A stretch of DNA of 64,000 bases from Clavaria fumosa. Lineage: Eukaryota > Basidiomycota > Agaricomycetes > Agaricales > Clavariaceae. Positions 21,453 through 32,475 of the stretch are shown in pieces (position 1 is the stretch's first letter; every line of letters starts with the position of its first letter). The translations under genes and the position numbers were made by a program. The notes under the pieces were generated by a model. It was not told the DNA's origin. It ran no database searches and was given only the letters and a program-made list of their open reading frames with translations. The DNA lies in contig OX637805.1 in NCBI GenBank assembly GCA_951802425.1, positions 1,550,001-1,614,000 of the forward strand, given 5' to 3'.

Positions 21453-23312
21453 TCATCTGGCTAATCGTCGATCGGGGCATGCAATGCTGTAATGTCCCAA
21501 CTTTCCACATCTCAAACAAAGATTTCCCTGATGACAATGTTCTCGTTCCTCATCGCTGAGGGGGACGTAGGGCGGATTCGGATTTGGCTGACGGGGCAGA
21601 TTAGCGGGTCGCGGCGAAGTCACGGGATTCCCTGCGGCTGGTTGGGGCATCGTAGGATTATTGCCAGCAGCTGGATAAGGTCGTGACATTGTCTGGTAGT
21701 TGTGATTTCTGCCTTGTTGAGCCAAGGGGCGATTTCCACCTTGTTGGGCAGGGGGACGGGGAGCAGGAGGGTTAGCGCGGAATTGAGTTCGGCGAGTCTC
21801 ACTCTCATATTCCCAGTGCCTCTGGTCAATCTGCATAGCCAAATCACGAAGTTCCTGATACATCATAGGTCATGGAATGACTTTCATGGCCTCTTTAATA
21901 CATGTGGACATCGAGCAGTAGAGCTCTGACTGCAAGGCGGCCGAATTCCAGTTGGATTCGAAGGCGAACGACTCGAAGCAGATGATGTGGTTCGAGAAGC
22001 GCTCGTTTTCAGCCATTTGCAACATGCGGAGGTTCTGGTCCGCCTCAATCTGCGTATTAACCACTCCAAACATCCCTCCAAACTCACGGATAAAGTCTTC
22101 CCACGAGTGTAAGGCTGGGTGGTAGGGATTGAATTGAAGGAGGGAGGTGTAGTGGCTCTGCACAGTGTCCGTGAGATAAGAGGCCACAAAAGTAACCTTC
22201 TTGTGGTCGCCTTGGAAGGTTACAGGTTTTGCGAAGAAAGTCATAAGACATTCCATGACAAAGGGTTTCCATCTATGCCAGTCGTGACCATTAAATGGCT
22301 CGGGGCATCTGGTGTCGAGTTTGGATTCTCAAGCGAAGGCGTCTCGGGTCAATGGTCCTTCGGAGGGAGGAGCCTGGTAATAGTAATGGTGGTGGTGGGT
22401 ACCAGAGGCCTCATCTCGAAGCGCGGCGGTGGGGTGTGGAGGCATAGGTGGGATCGGAGGGACTTGTGGGGCTTCAGCCTGAGACGGGGGGCGAGATGCT
22501 GGTCACGTCTCGATCGGAGGTACTGGTCGCACTTCCAGTTGTGGAATACGGAAGGGCTCGACCGGAATCTCGAGGCGAGGGGCAGGTTGAAGCATTGCTT
22601 CGGTCCCTATAGGGTCGCGAGGGAGCGCCCTACTCGGAGTAGTGGCTGGCTGTGTCCACGTCGGCCAGCTACTGTGAGGGGCGGTGTACCTTGGGATCCT
22701 GGAGACAATGGCTGGTCACTCATCGGGCGTGGCAGGATTCGCGAAATTCTGAAGAGATTGGGCCGCGACCTGGAAAAGCAGGGCCATATCCCAGGGTCCT
22801 CTGGTGGGTTGAACCTGTCTTGGAGGTCGTGAGGGGGTATCCAGATCAGGAGGAGTCAGAACTCCATGGTCGGTAGTTCCTGGATACTGACGCTGACTCT
22901 TGTATAACCGGTTCTGTGGGTTAGCTCAGAATCTATCCATCAATCGTACCAATGCCTCGTAGAGGTTTGTTGTCTCAATGAGATATGCAAGTTCTTCATC
23001 GAGAGTTCCAGCCTTGTATTGGTGGCGAGTATTGTTAAGGATTTGGTAGGTGTGGTGGTGAGGGCGATCGAAGCGCGGGTAGCCGAGCTGCTCCACGAGC
23101 GATTCGGCCTCTTCTCACAGTGACAAGGTGTGGCTAGGTACGATTTGGGTGGGTTCTTCAGGCTGTGATTGAACGACGGACGTGGGTCGTTCTTGTATGG
23201 TGGTAGGCGGCTTGCGAGTAGTCTCCAAGATCATTGGAGTGATCGCACAGCTACCTGTGCGTGTCTGGAAGTGATGAGTGGTTGGTTGGGGAGGAGTGTG
23301 ACTAGAAGACAT
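21453..23312 (-). pseudogene. Element C gag (decayed)
   Basis: Gag remnant. The start region at 23312 (MSSSHTPPQPTTHHFQ) is followed by several in-frame stops, a capsid-like part at 22256-21870 and a zinc knuckle CLRCGKLGHYSIACP near 21480-21530, ending at a TGA at 21453. The original frame appears to continue past that stop into an acidic tail before protease. The protein is not expressible from this copy. Confidence 0.75.
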
Positions 23313-23366
23313 AATAGGGTGCTATCCGGGTGTTGAGTGGTGGGGTGAGGGGGAGACTTGATATTA

Positions 23367-24827
23367 TGTTAGGGCCTGTCCTGTCTCGATAATAGTGCTG
23401 GAGATCAACTTGTTGGTGACCTATGCTGAAGACTCGCTAAGACCAATCAACTGTTGAGCACAGTCAAGAATGCTCAGTCCCAGAAGGTCACGAAGATGTC
23501 TCAGAAGATGTAAGAATCAAAGGAAGATAAGTATAGAAAGAGAAGACATTGCTGGGAAAGTTGCGAAATCGGTAGATGAAGTGTAGAGCAGGAAATTGAC
23601 GAGGAGGGGGAAATGAGTAGGCTGAGAGGGTCGCGAAGTCGACCGACGAAGCATGAAGAAAGGAATAGACGAGGTGGGGGAGACTGGTAACGCTGAGAGG
23701 GTCGCGAGATCGACCAACAAAGCATAAGAAAGGGAAAGGACAAGGTGAAGGAAATAGACGACGTAGAGAAGGTTGCGAGAGATTGCGATGATATTGATAA
23801 GTAAGTCGGTTGAAGGTAATGACTTTGCCAACCGACTGGAGAACCTGTAGGGTTCCAAGATCAGTACCAAGATGAATAAGAGAGGATACTTAGATTGCGC
23901 AAGTTGTACAAGTGCAGAGGGCAAGTTAGAATAGAGTAGAGTGTGTCTTGGCGATCTTGTGGTCACCAAGAGAGACAAGACCTATCAATCGCGGTGGTTC
24001 CAAGCTCAAAGGGTGTACTAGCCTCAAGCTTAAACCAATGTGCATCAATATCAAGTCTAGAGTACCATAAGTACATGCGAGACCTTATATACGTACATAC
24101 AGAGAGTATAACGAAAAAGGGAAAGTACAGAGGTCACCAGGCGACAAGACTATAGTAGTACGGGGTATGTTTAGTCGTAAAGTGACTAGGCGCGTGTTCT
24201 ACTAAGGTCGTGAGGGGTTAGGTATGCATAGGTAAGGTTGCGAAGATGACCTGTCACAGGTTGCAACCTAGTTAAATAAGTATATACGTCACTATAACTA
24301 CGGAGGGATTCTCGGATCATAAGTAATGTAATTATAGACGACTGAGGAGAAGAAGGGATGCATATTTGAAGTGTACATACAGCTGACCGTTGGTGGCATG
24401 TTTGAGTGTTAAGGTCGCAAGATCACAAGAGCGATCACGTGGGTGATGCTAGTGATGCAGGTGACCTATGGGCAGGTAGTCACGTGGGTAATGCTGGTAA
24501 CATATTGGCGCTGGTAGTGGTAGTGCCGGGGGTGCCGCGCGGCAAGTCACGTGCTGGTGGAAGTAGAGGCGTATCAGTGTGTCGCATGTAGGATTGGTGG
24601 GTCCGGGTGAAGTATGCGCGTAGGGTGAAGTAGTAGGAAGTGTTGCGAGTACAGCATGGTGGTCGCGAGTGTTGTGTGAGCACAGGGGAGGTTGGAGAGG
24701 CTTCCAGAAGGAGACAGCAGGTCCCAGAAGTGTGTAGAGGGACTCGTGAGGTTGTAGAGGGTCATCAGGAAGCTCGTGGATGTGGGTGAAGTCGGCTTGG
24801 GCAAGGAAAAATGAATGGGTCCTGACA
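23367..24827 (-). repeat. 5' LTR of element C (1461 bp)
   Basis: Partner of 15327-16814. Differences are dominated by C/T and G/A changes (for example gtcccgtc/gtcctgtc, gtcgcgag/gttgcgag), plus one 27-bp length difference. Just outside the LTR the element strand reads TAATATCAAG with no clear tRNA-complementary start. Confidence 0.85.
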
Positions 24828-25001
24828 GTTAAGAAGGTGGGGCGTGGAGTGAGATACCTGGTGAAGTGGTTGGGATACCCTGTAGAGGAGAACACTTGGG
24901 AGCCACGACGGAACCTCACCAATGTGGCACTGCTTCTCCGGGACTTCTTCCTTGCTCACCCCGACAAGGCCAAGCTAGCTGGTCGGGACACCCAGCCTTA
25001 A
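24828..25001 (+). pseudogene. Element B chromodomain (pol C terminus)
   Basis: Resumes the element B frame after element C. It begins VKKVGRGVRYLVKWLGY, then EENTWEPRRNL and an LLRDFFLAH helix, ending DTQP and TAA at 24999-25001. This is a canonical chromodomain of a chromovirus integrase, a module that targets insertion to heterochromatin marks. Broken only because it is separated from the rest of pol. Confidence 0.9.
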
Positions 25002-25302
25002 GAGGGGGGTGATGTTAGGATCGCTTATGTAAGCCATCCCAAAGTGCAGTTGTGGAGAAACTGGGAAGGTTGTTGGAAGGTCACATGACCTGTGGCTGGG
25101 TCGGATTATGTAATCATGCAAGATCACATGACCTGGGGCCTGGGCACATCACGTGATCCGAGGGTCTGAGCGTGGGAATGCCAGCAAGTGCCGAAGCGTT
25201 CGCTATAAGTACTTTCGCTTTTCCTTTTTTGTACTCTTTTCCCCTTATCTTAGTATTGTCGTCATGACCTTACGCTTGAGTTGTGTGAGACCCAGTCTGA
25301 TA
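25002..25302 (+). repeat. Polypurine tract and 3' LTR of element B
   Basis: AAGAGGGGGGTGA (25000-25012) is the polypurine tract. The LTR starts TGTTAGGATCGC at 25013. Its 3' end is unclear: similarity to the A LTR (GTCTGATACT against GTCTGACACAATACTAACA) fades near 25302, so the end may be truncated. Confidence 0.65.
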
Positions 25303-25315
25303 CTCCCCCACCCCA

Positions 25316-25447
25316 GCACATCCCAGTTAGGAGGTCACACCCTTCCAGTTGACCACCTTACTCCCCCAGAACACAGACTCAATCACCCTTTATCTAATAA
25401 CTTTAACACCTTCTCTTCCTCCTGCACCATAAGGCGTGAAGTGTGAG
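25316..25447. repeat. Direct repeat, copy 1 (about 132 bp)
   Basis: Begins gcacatcccagttagg and ends cgtgaagtgtgag. It is repeated at 25644-25777 with few differences. Copy 1 directly follows the fading end of the element B LTR. Origin unknown: it may be an old solo-LTR piece or target-site DNA copied at insertion. Confidence 0.7.
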
Positions 25448-25643
25448 ATGACTGATCTCAGCCCGGAACGAGCTCGAGATTGACATCTCAAACCCAGCCG
25501 GATTTTTAACTCCGAACATCCCGGCGCTTCTTTCCCTCAACCACCTCCATCTCCATAGTAGAACCCTTCGTAGCACCCTCTGCAGTTTTTCGTACCCTCC
25601 CTCCTCTCCCTCGATTGAGTCTGCCGGGGGGCTCCCCTGCCCC

Positions 25644-25777
25644 GGCACATCCCAGTTAGGAAGTCACACCCTTCCAGTTGACCACCTTACCCCCCCAGAA
25701 CACAGACTCAATCACCCTTTATCTAATAACTACAATGCCTTCTCTTCCTCCTGCACCATAAGGTGTGAGGTGTGAGA
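25644..25777. repeat. Direct repeat, copy 2 (about 134 bp)
   Basis: Second copy of the 25316 repeat in the same orientation, separated by about 197 bp of unrelated single-copy sequence. The 25448-25643 spacer and 25778-25931 show no coding signal I can support. Confidence 0.7.
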
Positions 25778-25931
25778 GTGGTGATTTATCTCACTTGTGC
25801 TAAGCCCAAAGTGGCCAGAACCTGGCATTCGGCATACGCCGAGTTTCAAACTCAATCACGCGTTGCTCGTGACTCCACGCCTCGCCTAAATCTGAGGCGG
25901 CAAGCTCGTCGTCACCTCTGGCTCCTTCCAC

Positions 25932-27037
25932 ATGGCTAGATTCAGCACCGACAGAGCACGCAAGCCGTACATCGTGAGTCCAGCCTTGTGTCTTAGCCTC
26001 TGCTAGTGCCGATGCTCACGAAGGCTCTCTGATACGCGCAGCGCGCTGGTGCGAGCACCGTTGACAGGTGGCAGCATGACAGAGCACCGCCCGAAGCCCC
26101 TGCGGCCGCTTCCAATGGCAATCGTCTGCCTGCGAGTATCAACACGAAGCTCGTCGTGTCGAACCTGCATTACGAAATTACGCCGAAGGACCTTACTGTG
26201 TGTTGCCATCTCCTCTTTCTTCTTCGCCTGGACGCTCTTTCAACCTTGCCTCATACACACTCCAAAAAAAAAAAAAAGTCCATCTTTGGACAGATAGGCA
26301 CACTCATCCGTGAGCCACATATTAGGGTACGAAACCAAGCCATCCGAATTTCCACCCGAGAAATGCATCACGTTCCGACTTCTGCCCTCGATTTTGGGTA
26401 ATGCCGCGTGCTCTTTCCCCGACCAGTATGATCGCAGCGGCCGCTCCTCCGGCGTCGCCATCATCACCTTCGAGACCCCCGCCGAGGCCACTAGGGCCAA
26501 AAATCAGTTTAATGGAATCCTCGCCAAAGGTAAGAGCCCCCCCCCCCCCCCCCTTCTCCGCCTCACCCCCCTCTTCCGACTGGTCTCTCGCTACCACTCG
26601 AGTTCACTGCTTGTGGGCCGCCCCATCTAACCGTTGTCGCAGGACAGCCCATGTCGATCGCTTATGACACTCTACAAGTTTCGCGTCGCGTCGTCAGCGC
26701 GCCCTCTCTCCTGAACAGGATCCAGAGGCCCCCTTTGCTCAAACGCTTTGGGAGGGACGACGACTCCGTCAGACCACCCTCAGGACCGTGAGTGCCGAGT
26801 TCCTCCCCGTAATGAACACATACCGACGGGGGGAGTGTCGACAGGCGAGCGGGTGTCGGGCCAGTTCGCTCTCGAACTGCACGAGGACGTGTGCCGGTCG
26901 CCGGCCCCAGGAATGTGAAAACTGTGGAAGATCTTGACAAGGAATTGGACGCTTTTATGCTTGACGGAAAGGATGAGAGTGTTCCACCCAGTGCATCTGC
27001 TGTGGCCCAGCCAGAAGGCGATGATGAAATGACTTGA
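25932..27037 (+). CDS. YRA1: mRNA export adaptor of the ALY/REF (Yra1/Mlo3) family
   Basis: Nuclear RNA-binding adaptor that couples transcription to mRNA export by recruiting Mex67. Proposed exons are 25932-25973, 26042-26197, 26279-26326, 26427-26529, 26643-26787 and 26845-27037. The first two are less certain. Exon 2 gives the basic DRWQHD region and the start of the RRM with RNP2 LVVSNLHYEIT. The following exons give IFGQIGTLI, RNP1-like SGVAIITFE and FNGI. The last exon encodes Arg/Gly-rich ARGRVPVAGPR and the diagnostic C-terminal helix EDLDKELDAFM. Two acceptors are unusual: intron 2 ends in a 14-A run before AG, and intron 3 has a long poly-C tract. The true N terminus could include an upstream exon. 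Confidence 0.8.
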
Positions 27038-27196
27038 CGACGCGCCGTCATTAACGCGTCATTATTTATCATTTTCCGCTGTACACAAGTGGAAATCTTG
27101 TGTTTGCTCCAACCCTATCTTACACCGGCTCGTCGTATGTACATTTACTGTACGTGTTGTGTTCTTGACGCGTAACCAGCACAAACAAACAAAAAA

Positions 27197-29904
27197 TCAG
27201 TGGAACTTTACTTCCCATACTCGCACACATCCATCTGCTCCAGAACTGACAAGGGTGCCTGGCGTACCAATCCAAAGCACCGCGTTGACGCCTCCGGGGT
27301 TAGCCCGAGGGATGGCGATCTTCTTGAGTGGCTGCTCCACGCTACAGATGGAGACGTTTGTGTCCAGAGAGCCAGAGGCGCAATGCTTGGAGTTGGCGGT
27401 CCATGAGAGAGAATTGATACGCGCGGAATGGAACGCCCAATGTGAATGCAAGGCCTGTTGGGAGGTAGAAAGAAGGCAGGGCGTTAGTGAATATCCACAC
27501 TTGGACTATTTGGGGGAGGGAGAGTGCCTTTCGTCCAGCTACGTCGAACAGAACGATGCGTCCATACGACTGTGTACCCATTTGGTCAAAGAAGGCACCA
27601 AAGCGAAAGAAAGGCGACGAGCTCACATCACCGGCGGCTAACATAGTCCCGTCCGGAGAGAAAGACACGGCGCTGACGGTCCCCTTGCACCCTTCCAGCA
27701 CCGCGATCTCCTTCAGCGATTTGCCGTCCCAGGTATATAGATGCACTTTCGCGTCCTGGACAAACATCGCAACTGTCAGCCCCGCAGTTCGTCCGCTCCC
27801 AGCCTGCGGAGCGCGGACGAACCTCGCTGCCTACGCCAACAACCCCCTTCGATGCAGCGATCGAGCTGGGCGTGAACGCCGTCTGCAGCTCGAACACCTT
27901 CTGGTTGTGCCGAATGGCTTCGACGCCCTTGAGCTCGGCGACGAACGCGGTCCCGTCGTCGGAGCTGGCGACCGCCTTCGGCTGCGAGCCGGTCGAGAAA
28001 ACGGCGGGTCTGTCCCCAGTACGTCAAAAAATCGTGGTTACAACGGCACCGCGGTGCAACGCTAAAAAAAAAATTGTGCCTTACGCATAGCTTCCGCCTT
28101 GCATTTCCCTGACTTTGTCGTCGAATCCGATGGAGAGCGTTCTTCCGTCCGGAACTGGGGCTAGCCCAGTCACCAGCGTCGCGTGGCCGTCGCCGTTCAC
28201 GAAAGAAGCTTCGCCGCCGGGTACGGTGTAAGAGAGCACTCGGCCATCAGCAGTCCCCGCTAGGAAAGTATCGTCGGACGTAGGCGCAATGGCGGTGACG
28301 GGCTTTTGCGGACCCTGATAGACTACGTATATGCCACCTCTCACTACAAGAGTGAAGCACAGGGCTCACATTGAGGACTCTCGCGGGCTTGTCATGGCTC
28401 CTCGCATCAAACACATTAAGGACACCGGACAAGGAGAGCGAGACGATGTCTGCCGTGCCCGCCCAGACGTTTCCGACTTGTTGATGGTTTACTCCCGTGC
28501 CAAGCGTCCAAGTTGCCACGGCTTTTCGAGTCTCAACATCCCCTGGAACAGTAATCATCCATATATGCCGATTTTTTCAAAGAACTTCAAATTCACAAAG
28601 CTTCACGGTGCAATCCAACGATGAGGTCGCCAGCGATTTGCTATCCGGACTCCAACTGCACGCTGTCTTTGGCGCAAAGTGGGTATAGCGAGATAAATTA
28701 GCCTGCATCAGAAGGTTAGACTCACGACGGAACCCTTGTGAGCAGCCTCTGTAAATTCAGCCAGAGTCTCCCCAGTTTTGCCGTCGTACAAGAATATCTT
28801 GGCATCTGAGCCGACGCTCGCGAAGTGATCGCCAGACGGCGCATAACGAACGTCCTGAACGAATCTAGTGTGAGTTTTGATCGCCTGCGCGAACGTCAGT
28901 CGTGCTCTTGAGGTGCGATGGGACGTTTCCCTCTACCTTGTCGTATTTGAAGGGCACCCCTGGGAACGACAAGCTTAAAAAACCACCTAGACATTATTGA
29001 ATCAACAGAGATGGCACCTTGATAGAAAGCGATATTCCCATCGTCGGAGGCGGTCACCGCTTTGAAAGGGCGTTGATGTCTGATGGAGACAGCGTTGATA
29101 GTCTGACCGCGCAGAACGATAGAAGGTCAGTACAAAATGGTGCACGCAACAGAATAGCAGAATAGTGATCCTTACTTTCGAGTGGCCTCCAATCACTCCA
29201 CAAGATGTGCCAGTGTCCATCAAGAATGCATGGCCAAACCTGCACAGGACGACGGGTCAGTTTCCGCCCCGGCGGAGATTGGGAATGCGAGACTTGTCTC
29301 TTCCTTCACCAACTGCGATGATTCGTTTGCTTTCGCCGTCCCATTCTAGATCGTTGCTGCGAGTCGGATCAGAAATCAAAGCCAAGGAGGGTGGAAGGAC
29401 CAGGTAGGTATACGTACATACGGCTGGACATGACCTTGTACTCTCCCTTCACGACCTGGTCCTCCCCAATGACATCCCAGATCTTTACTGACAAAAGGCG
29501 GCCCGTGCTATGAGCTGGGCCGGCAGAGGACGATCATACCAGACCTACCATTGCCCGATGCATCCGCGGATGCGCAGTAATATCCAGAAGGCGAGATGCG
29601 CGCTATGGTGGTGTTATACCCATGCCCATCGTACGTGATCGCATGTGAGGGTCTCTAACAGACTCCTGTGAGTCTCGACGAGGGCCTAAAGACCGCGGTG
29701 TGCTACTGACATTCAGATCGCGTATCTGGGAGCGATGAACATCATCTGAACGGGTTTCACGGTAGCAAGGAAGACAGGATAGCACACGATGACCGATTTG
29801 CTGTTGGTGTAGATGACCTTGTCTTTGCTTGCGCTGAGCCTTGTGGGTGTGCCCCGCGCGGTGACGGGATTGGCGGGGTAGATTGCGACGCGCTTGAAGG
29901 ACAT
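27197..29904 (-). CDS. AIP1: Actin-interacting protein 1 (WD40 repeats)
   Basis: Cytoplasmic double beta-propeller protein that works with cofilin to disassemble actin filaments. The N terminus at 29904 (MSFKRVAIYPANPVTARGTP) and following short exons give the family order: YTNSKSVI, then the spliced HGYNTTIARISPSGYYCASA, NDLEWDGESKRI, FGHAFLMDTG, ISIRHQRPFKAVTASDD and FVQDVRYAPSG. Later repeats include AVSFSPDGTMLAAGD and LSWTANSKHCASGSLD. It ends GADGCVRVWEVKFH and stop at 27197. At least a dozen short introns split the gene. I have not fixed each boundary. It is convergent with YRA1, with 159 bp between stop codons. Confidence 0.85.
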
Positions 29905-31162
29905 GACGGCTTAGAGACCTCGAGATGTCACGCGCGTGTGCTTCCGGTGCGCAGCTTTTTCTCGTGCGTCGAATGTTGGTGGGCCACTGGTATTTGCGAC
30001 CTCACTAATGAACACCCTCGCTTGGTCTCATCGACTCAGCTGTGTCCAGGGACAACGAACGTTTCCGCTATCGCCTCGCGTTCTCATATCAAGACTCAAA
30101 GCCGCCCCACGGTCCGGGCAAAAGCGGTCGACCGGCCCGGGGCTTGTGGAATTGCAGAGACTCAACTAGCGGCAAGAAATTGAACAACCCACAGTACAGC
30201 GAGAAACTAGAGTAGGCACAACGCCAGGATATGCCCATGCCAAAAAAAAGAGGGAACCATCGCCCGCATCATCATCACAAGCACATTTACACCTGTTCGT
30301 GTCGCGCTCAGCGGATTGCCACGTACTGTGAGTTGAAAAGGAGCAATCCCAGACCACGCAGAACACAAACGTCCACTTATCCGCGAGAGGCACGATGGCC
30401 TCGTCTCCCCACCCGAGGCGGAGCGATCTGCCGTATTCCCATTCCTTCCGCGCTGCGCATTGAGAAACGGTCAAATAACGGGGTGGACGGAGAAGATGGG
30501 ATATCTAGGGGACGGACTTGCGATGAGCTGGTACCCCTCGCCTTGTAGGATGAGCTTCGCCGGCTGCTGTTCGTACATGTGGACTAGTACGAGGGTCTCA
30601 ATCGTTCTCTGTGTTGGTGGTGTACAACAGGAGCGGATGTCTGGCCCATGGCAGACACACACTCACTGTGATCTCCGCCTGGGCGAGGTGAAACCGCGCG
30701 AGTACGCCTACGTTCGGCCTCCTGTGAGTAAATGAATGAATGAATGCATGTGCATCGGAGAACGAAGCCCCGTTTTGGAAAACCAAGAGCGGGATGCACT
30801 CGCAAGACGTGCGCACGTTTTGGTCATGATGCGGACTTGCGCGACGTGCGCCGGTTTCACCGAACATTTGTCGCCCACCGCAGACCCTGAACATGGCGGA
30901 AAGAAGATGAGGGACGTTTGGTTGAGCGTGAGTTGCATCCTGCGCGAAGAGAGAGGCCAGTGAAGGCCAGTCAATGACGCGACGCGCGACTTTGTGATAG
31001 TCAGGTGACCTTGAACTATTTTATTTTATTTCTATTGATTTACAACAACGCTCATTTGACTTCCATGCAACCAATGTATCCGAACTGTACAGCGCTTGTG
31101 TAAAAGTGTATATATTCTCCAACTCCAACTCCGGCAGCAAAATTGCCCGTGAGATTCACTGA
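29905..31162. other. Region between AIP1 and the thioesterase
   Basis: No gene I can name. A minus-strand open stretch at 30471-30662 ends LVLVHMYEQQPAKLILQG...YPIFSVHPVI. It has a protein-like composition and an AG acceptor (CCAACACAG) in front of RTIETLV, so it could be the last exon of a small gene, but I find no convincing upstream exons. A T-rich stretch at 31017-31045 could be a 3' end. Confidence 0.3.
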
Positions 31163-31903
31163 TTGCTCCGCCATCGAAAGTCTAATTCCGCCTTTCAACC
31201 GATGTCTGCCAACTCGAACAAACTAAGAGCGAGAAGACGCTCCGACTACGCGTATTTCCAGCCTTTCCAGACACGATGGCAAGTCAACGTCTCGATTTCA
31301 ACTTTGTTTGCCAAGGGTGAAGCTCAAGCACCTCACCCCCCCCCCTCCTCATTTTTTCCAGGACTGACAACGACCAATACGCACACATGAACAACGCCGT
31401 GTACTTCCATCTCATCGACTCCATCGTCAACATGTACCTCATTGCACATTGCAACCTGTCTCCGACCACGTCACCGCAGCGCGGCCTCGTTGTCTCCTCG
31501 TTCTGCGAGACAAGTCCCCCCCCCCACTTTCTTCTTTCCCAAGTTGTGACATGACAAGGTCTACTTCCCGTCACTCACTCATGACATGCACCCCCCCCCC
31601 CCCTCCGCAGTACTTCGCCCCAGTAACCTATCCCCAGCTTCTCGATCTGGAGCTCAGGGTCACCAAGCTGGGCACGAGCTCCGTCTCGTCTCCTACGAAG
31701 TGGGCATCTTTGTGGCCGGCGGCAGCGAGGACACGCCCTGCGCCGTGGGGGGCTTCACGCACGTCTTCGTCGACCGCGAGACAAGGAAGAGCGGCGCCCT
31801 CCCCGCCGAGGTCAGACACGGCCTGCAGAAGATCCGCGCATCTGTCTCGGGCGATGGTGCATCCACCCCCCCGCCGCCGCCGCGCGGGGCGGCGAGACTC
31901 TAG
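31163..31903 (+). pseudogene. Hotdog-fold (4HBT) thioesterase, frameshifted by a 5-bp duplication
   Basis: Acyl-CoA thioesterase-like protein of the YbgC/4HBT type. One frame gives FQPFQTRWQ at about 31245-31275. After a poly-C intron comes the catalytic-region signature TDNDQYAHMNNAVYFH at about 31370-31415, then GLVVSSFCE. After a second poly-C intron comes YFAPVTYPQLLDLELRVTKLGTSS at 31612-31682. The conserved continuation VSYEVGIFVAGG and FTHVFVDRETRKSGALP is in another frame. The switch lies at a tandem GTCTC GTCTC (31683-31687, 31688-31692). Removing one unit would put both parts in one frame, so this copy looks disrupted unless the assembly is wrong. The first exon junction is unresolved. 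Confidence 0.7.
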
Positions 31904-32475
31904 GGTCTGTGGCACATCCGTCTGCCAGCCCCCCCCCCCATTTGATGTTCGTTGACTACAGTTCTGAAAAAAAAAATGAAACGCTTTGCTTGACCCCATC
32001 ACTCTCCGTGCTGCGTCAAGGGATCCTCCCCCCCCTCCTCCGCCCGTGTATGTTCGCCCGAGGTGTCAACCAAGCATCGGGGACATCAAAAGCACCCGGG
32101 GACACACACTCGCGACCGGACATTGAAACGATGACCCCCTTTTTTGGTGACGTGATCTCCCTTTTCTCTCTAACTCCCCCCCCCCCCCTTCCAAGGTTTT
32201 CCCCCGTCCCCGTTTCAAAGTGCGTCCGAGAATAATACAGGACACACACTGCGCTTGGACCCTGGCCCCCACCCCCCCCCCCCCCCCCCAAGCGGCGTAA
32301 GCGCCAACCCCCCCACAGCACGAGAAGAGGGGCCATGCGTTTACAATAGCCCCCCATCGCCCCACCACTCCCAACTCTCGTCCGCACCCCAACAACTCCT
32401 CCCCACCACCGCCCATCCACCCGTCCAACCCAGCCCAACGCACGCACGGCACGGCACGGCAACCCCAAGGCAAAC

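Larger units (their letters stand above)
15327..24827 (-). mobile_element. Element C: full-length chromovirus with gttaa target duplication
   Basis: A 9.5-kb insertion in element B bounded by LTRs starting TGTTAGGGCCTGTCC and ending GGGTCCTGACA on the plus strand. The flanks are a perfect 5-bp duplication gttaa (15322-15326 and 24828-24832). Internal order on the minus strand: gag, protease, RT, RNase H, integrase, chromodomain. A polypurine tract (GAAGGGGGGGTAA on the element strand, 16815-16828) precedes the 3' LTR. Coding regions carry many stops and a 38-bp tandem duplication. Confidence 0.9.
4138..25302 (+). mobile_element. Element B: plus-strand chromovirus split by three later insertions
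   Basis: The oldest layer of the nest. Remaining B pieces are 4138-4711 (integrase N part), 14715-15326 (integrase C part) and 24828-25302 (chromodomain, polypurine tract, 3' LTR). Joining the pieces at the target duplications restores one reading order of integrase zinc finger, DDE core, GPY/F-like region and chromodomain. Element A cuts it at 4137/4138, D at 4711/4712 and C at 15326/15327. Everything 5' of integrase was displaced to the left of the window by element A. One TGA at 14866-14868 interrupts the frame. Confidence 0.85.

Noticed and set aside
22119..22832. 237-codon plus-strand ORF in element C
   Set aside because: Antisense to gag remnants; no start context, no domain.
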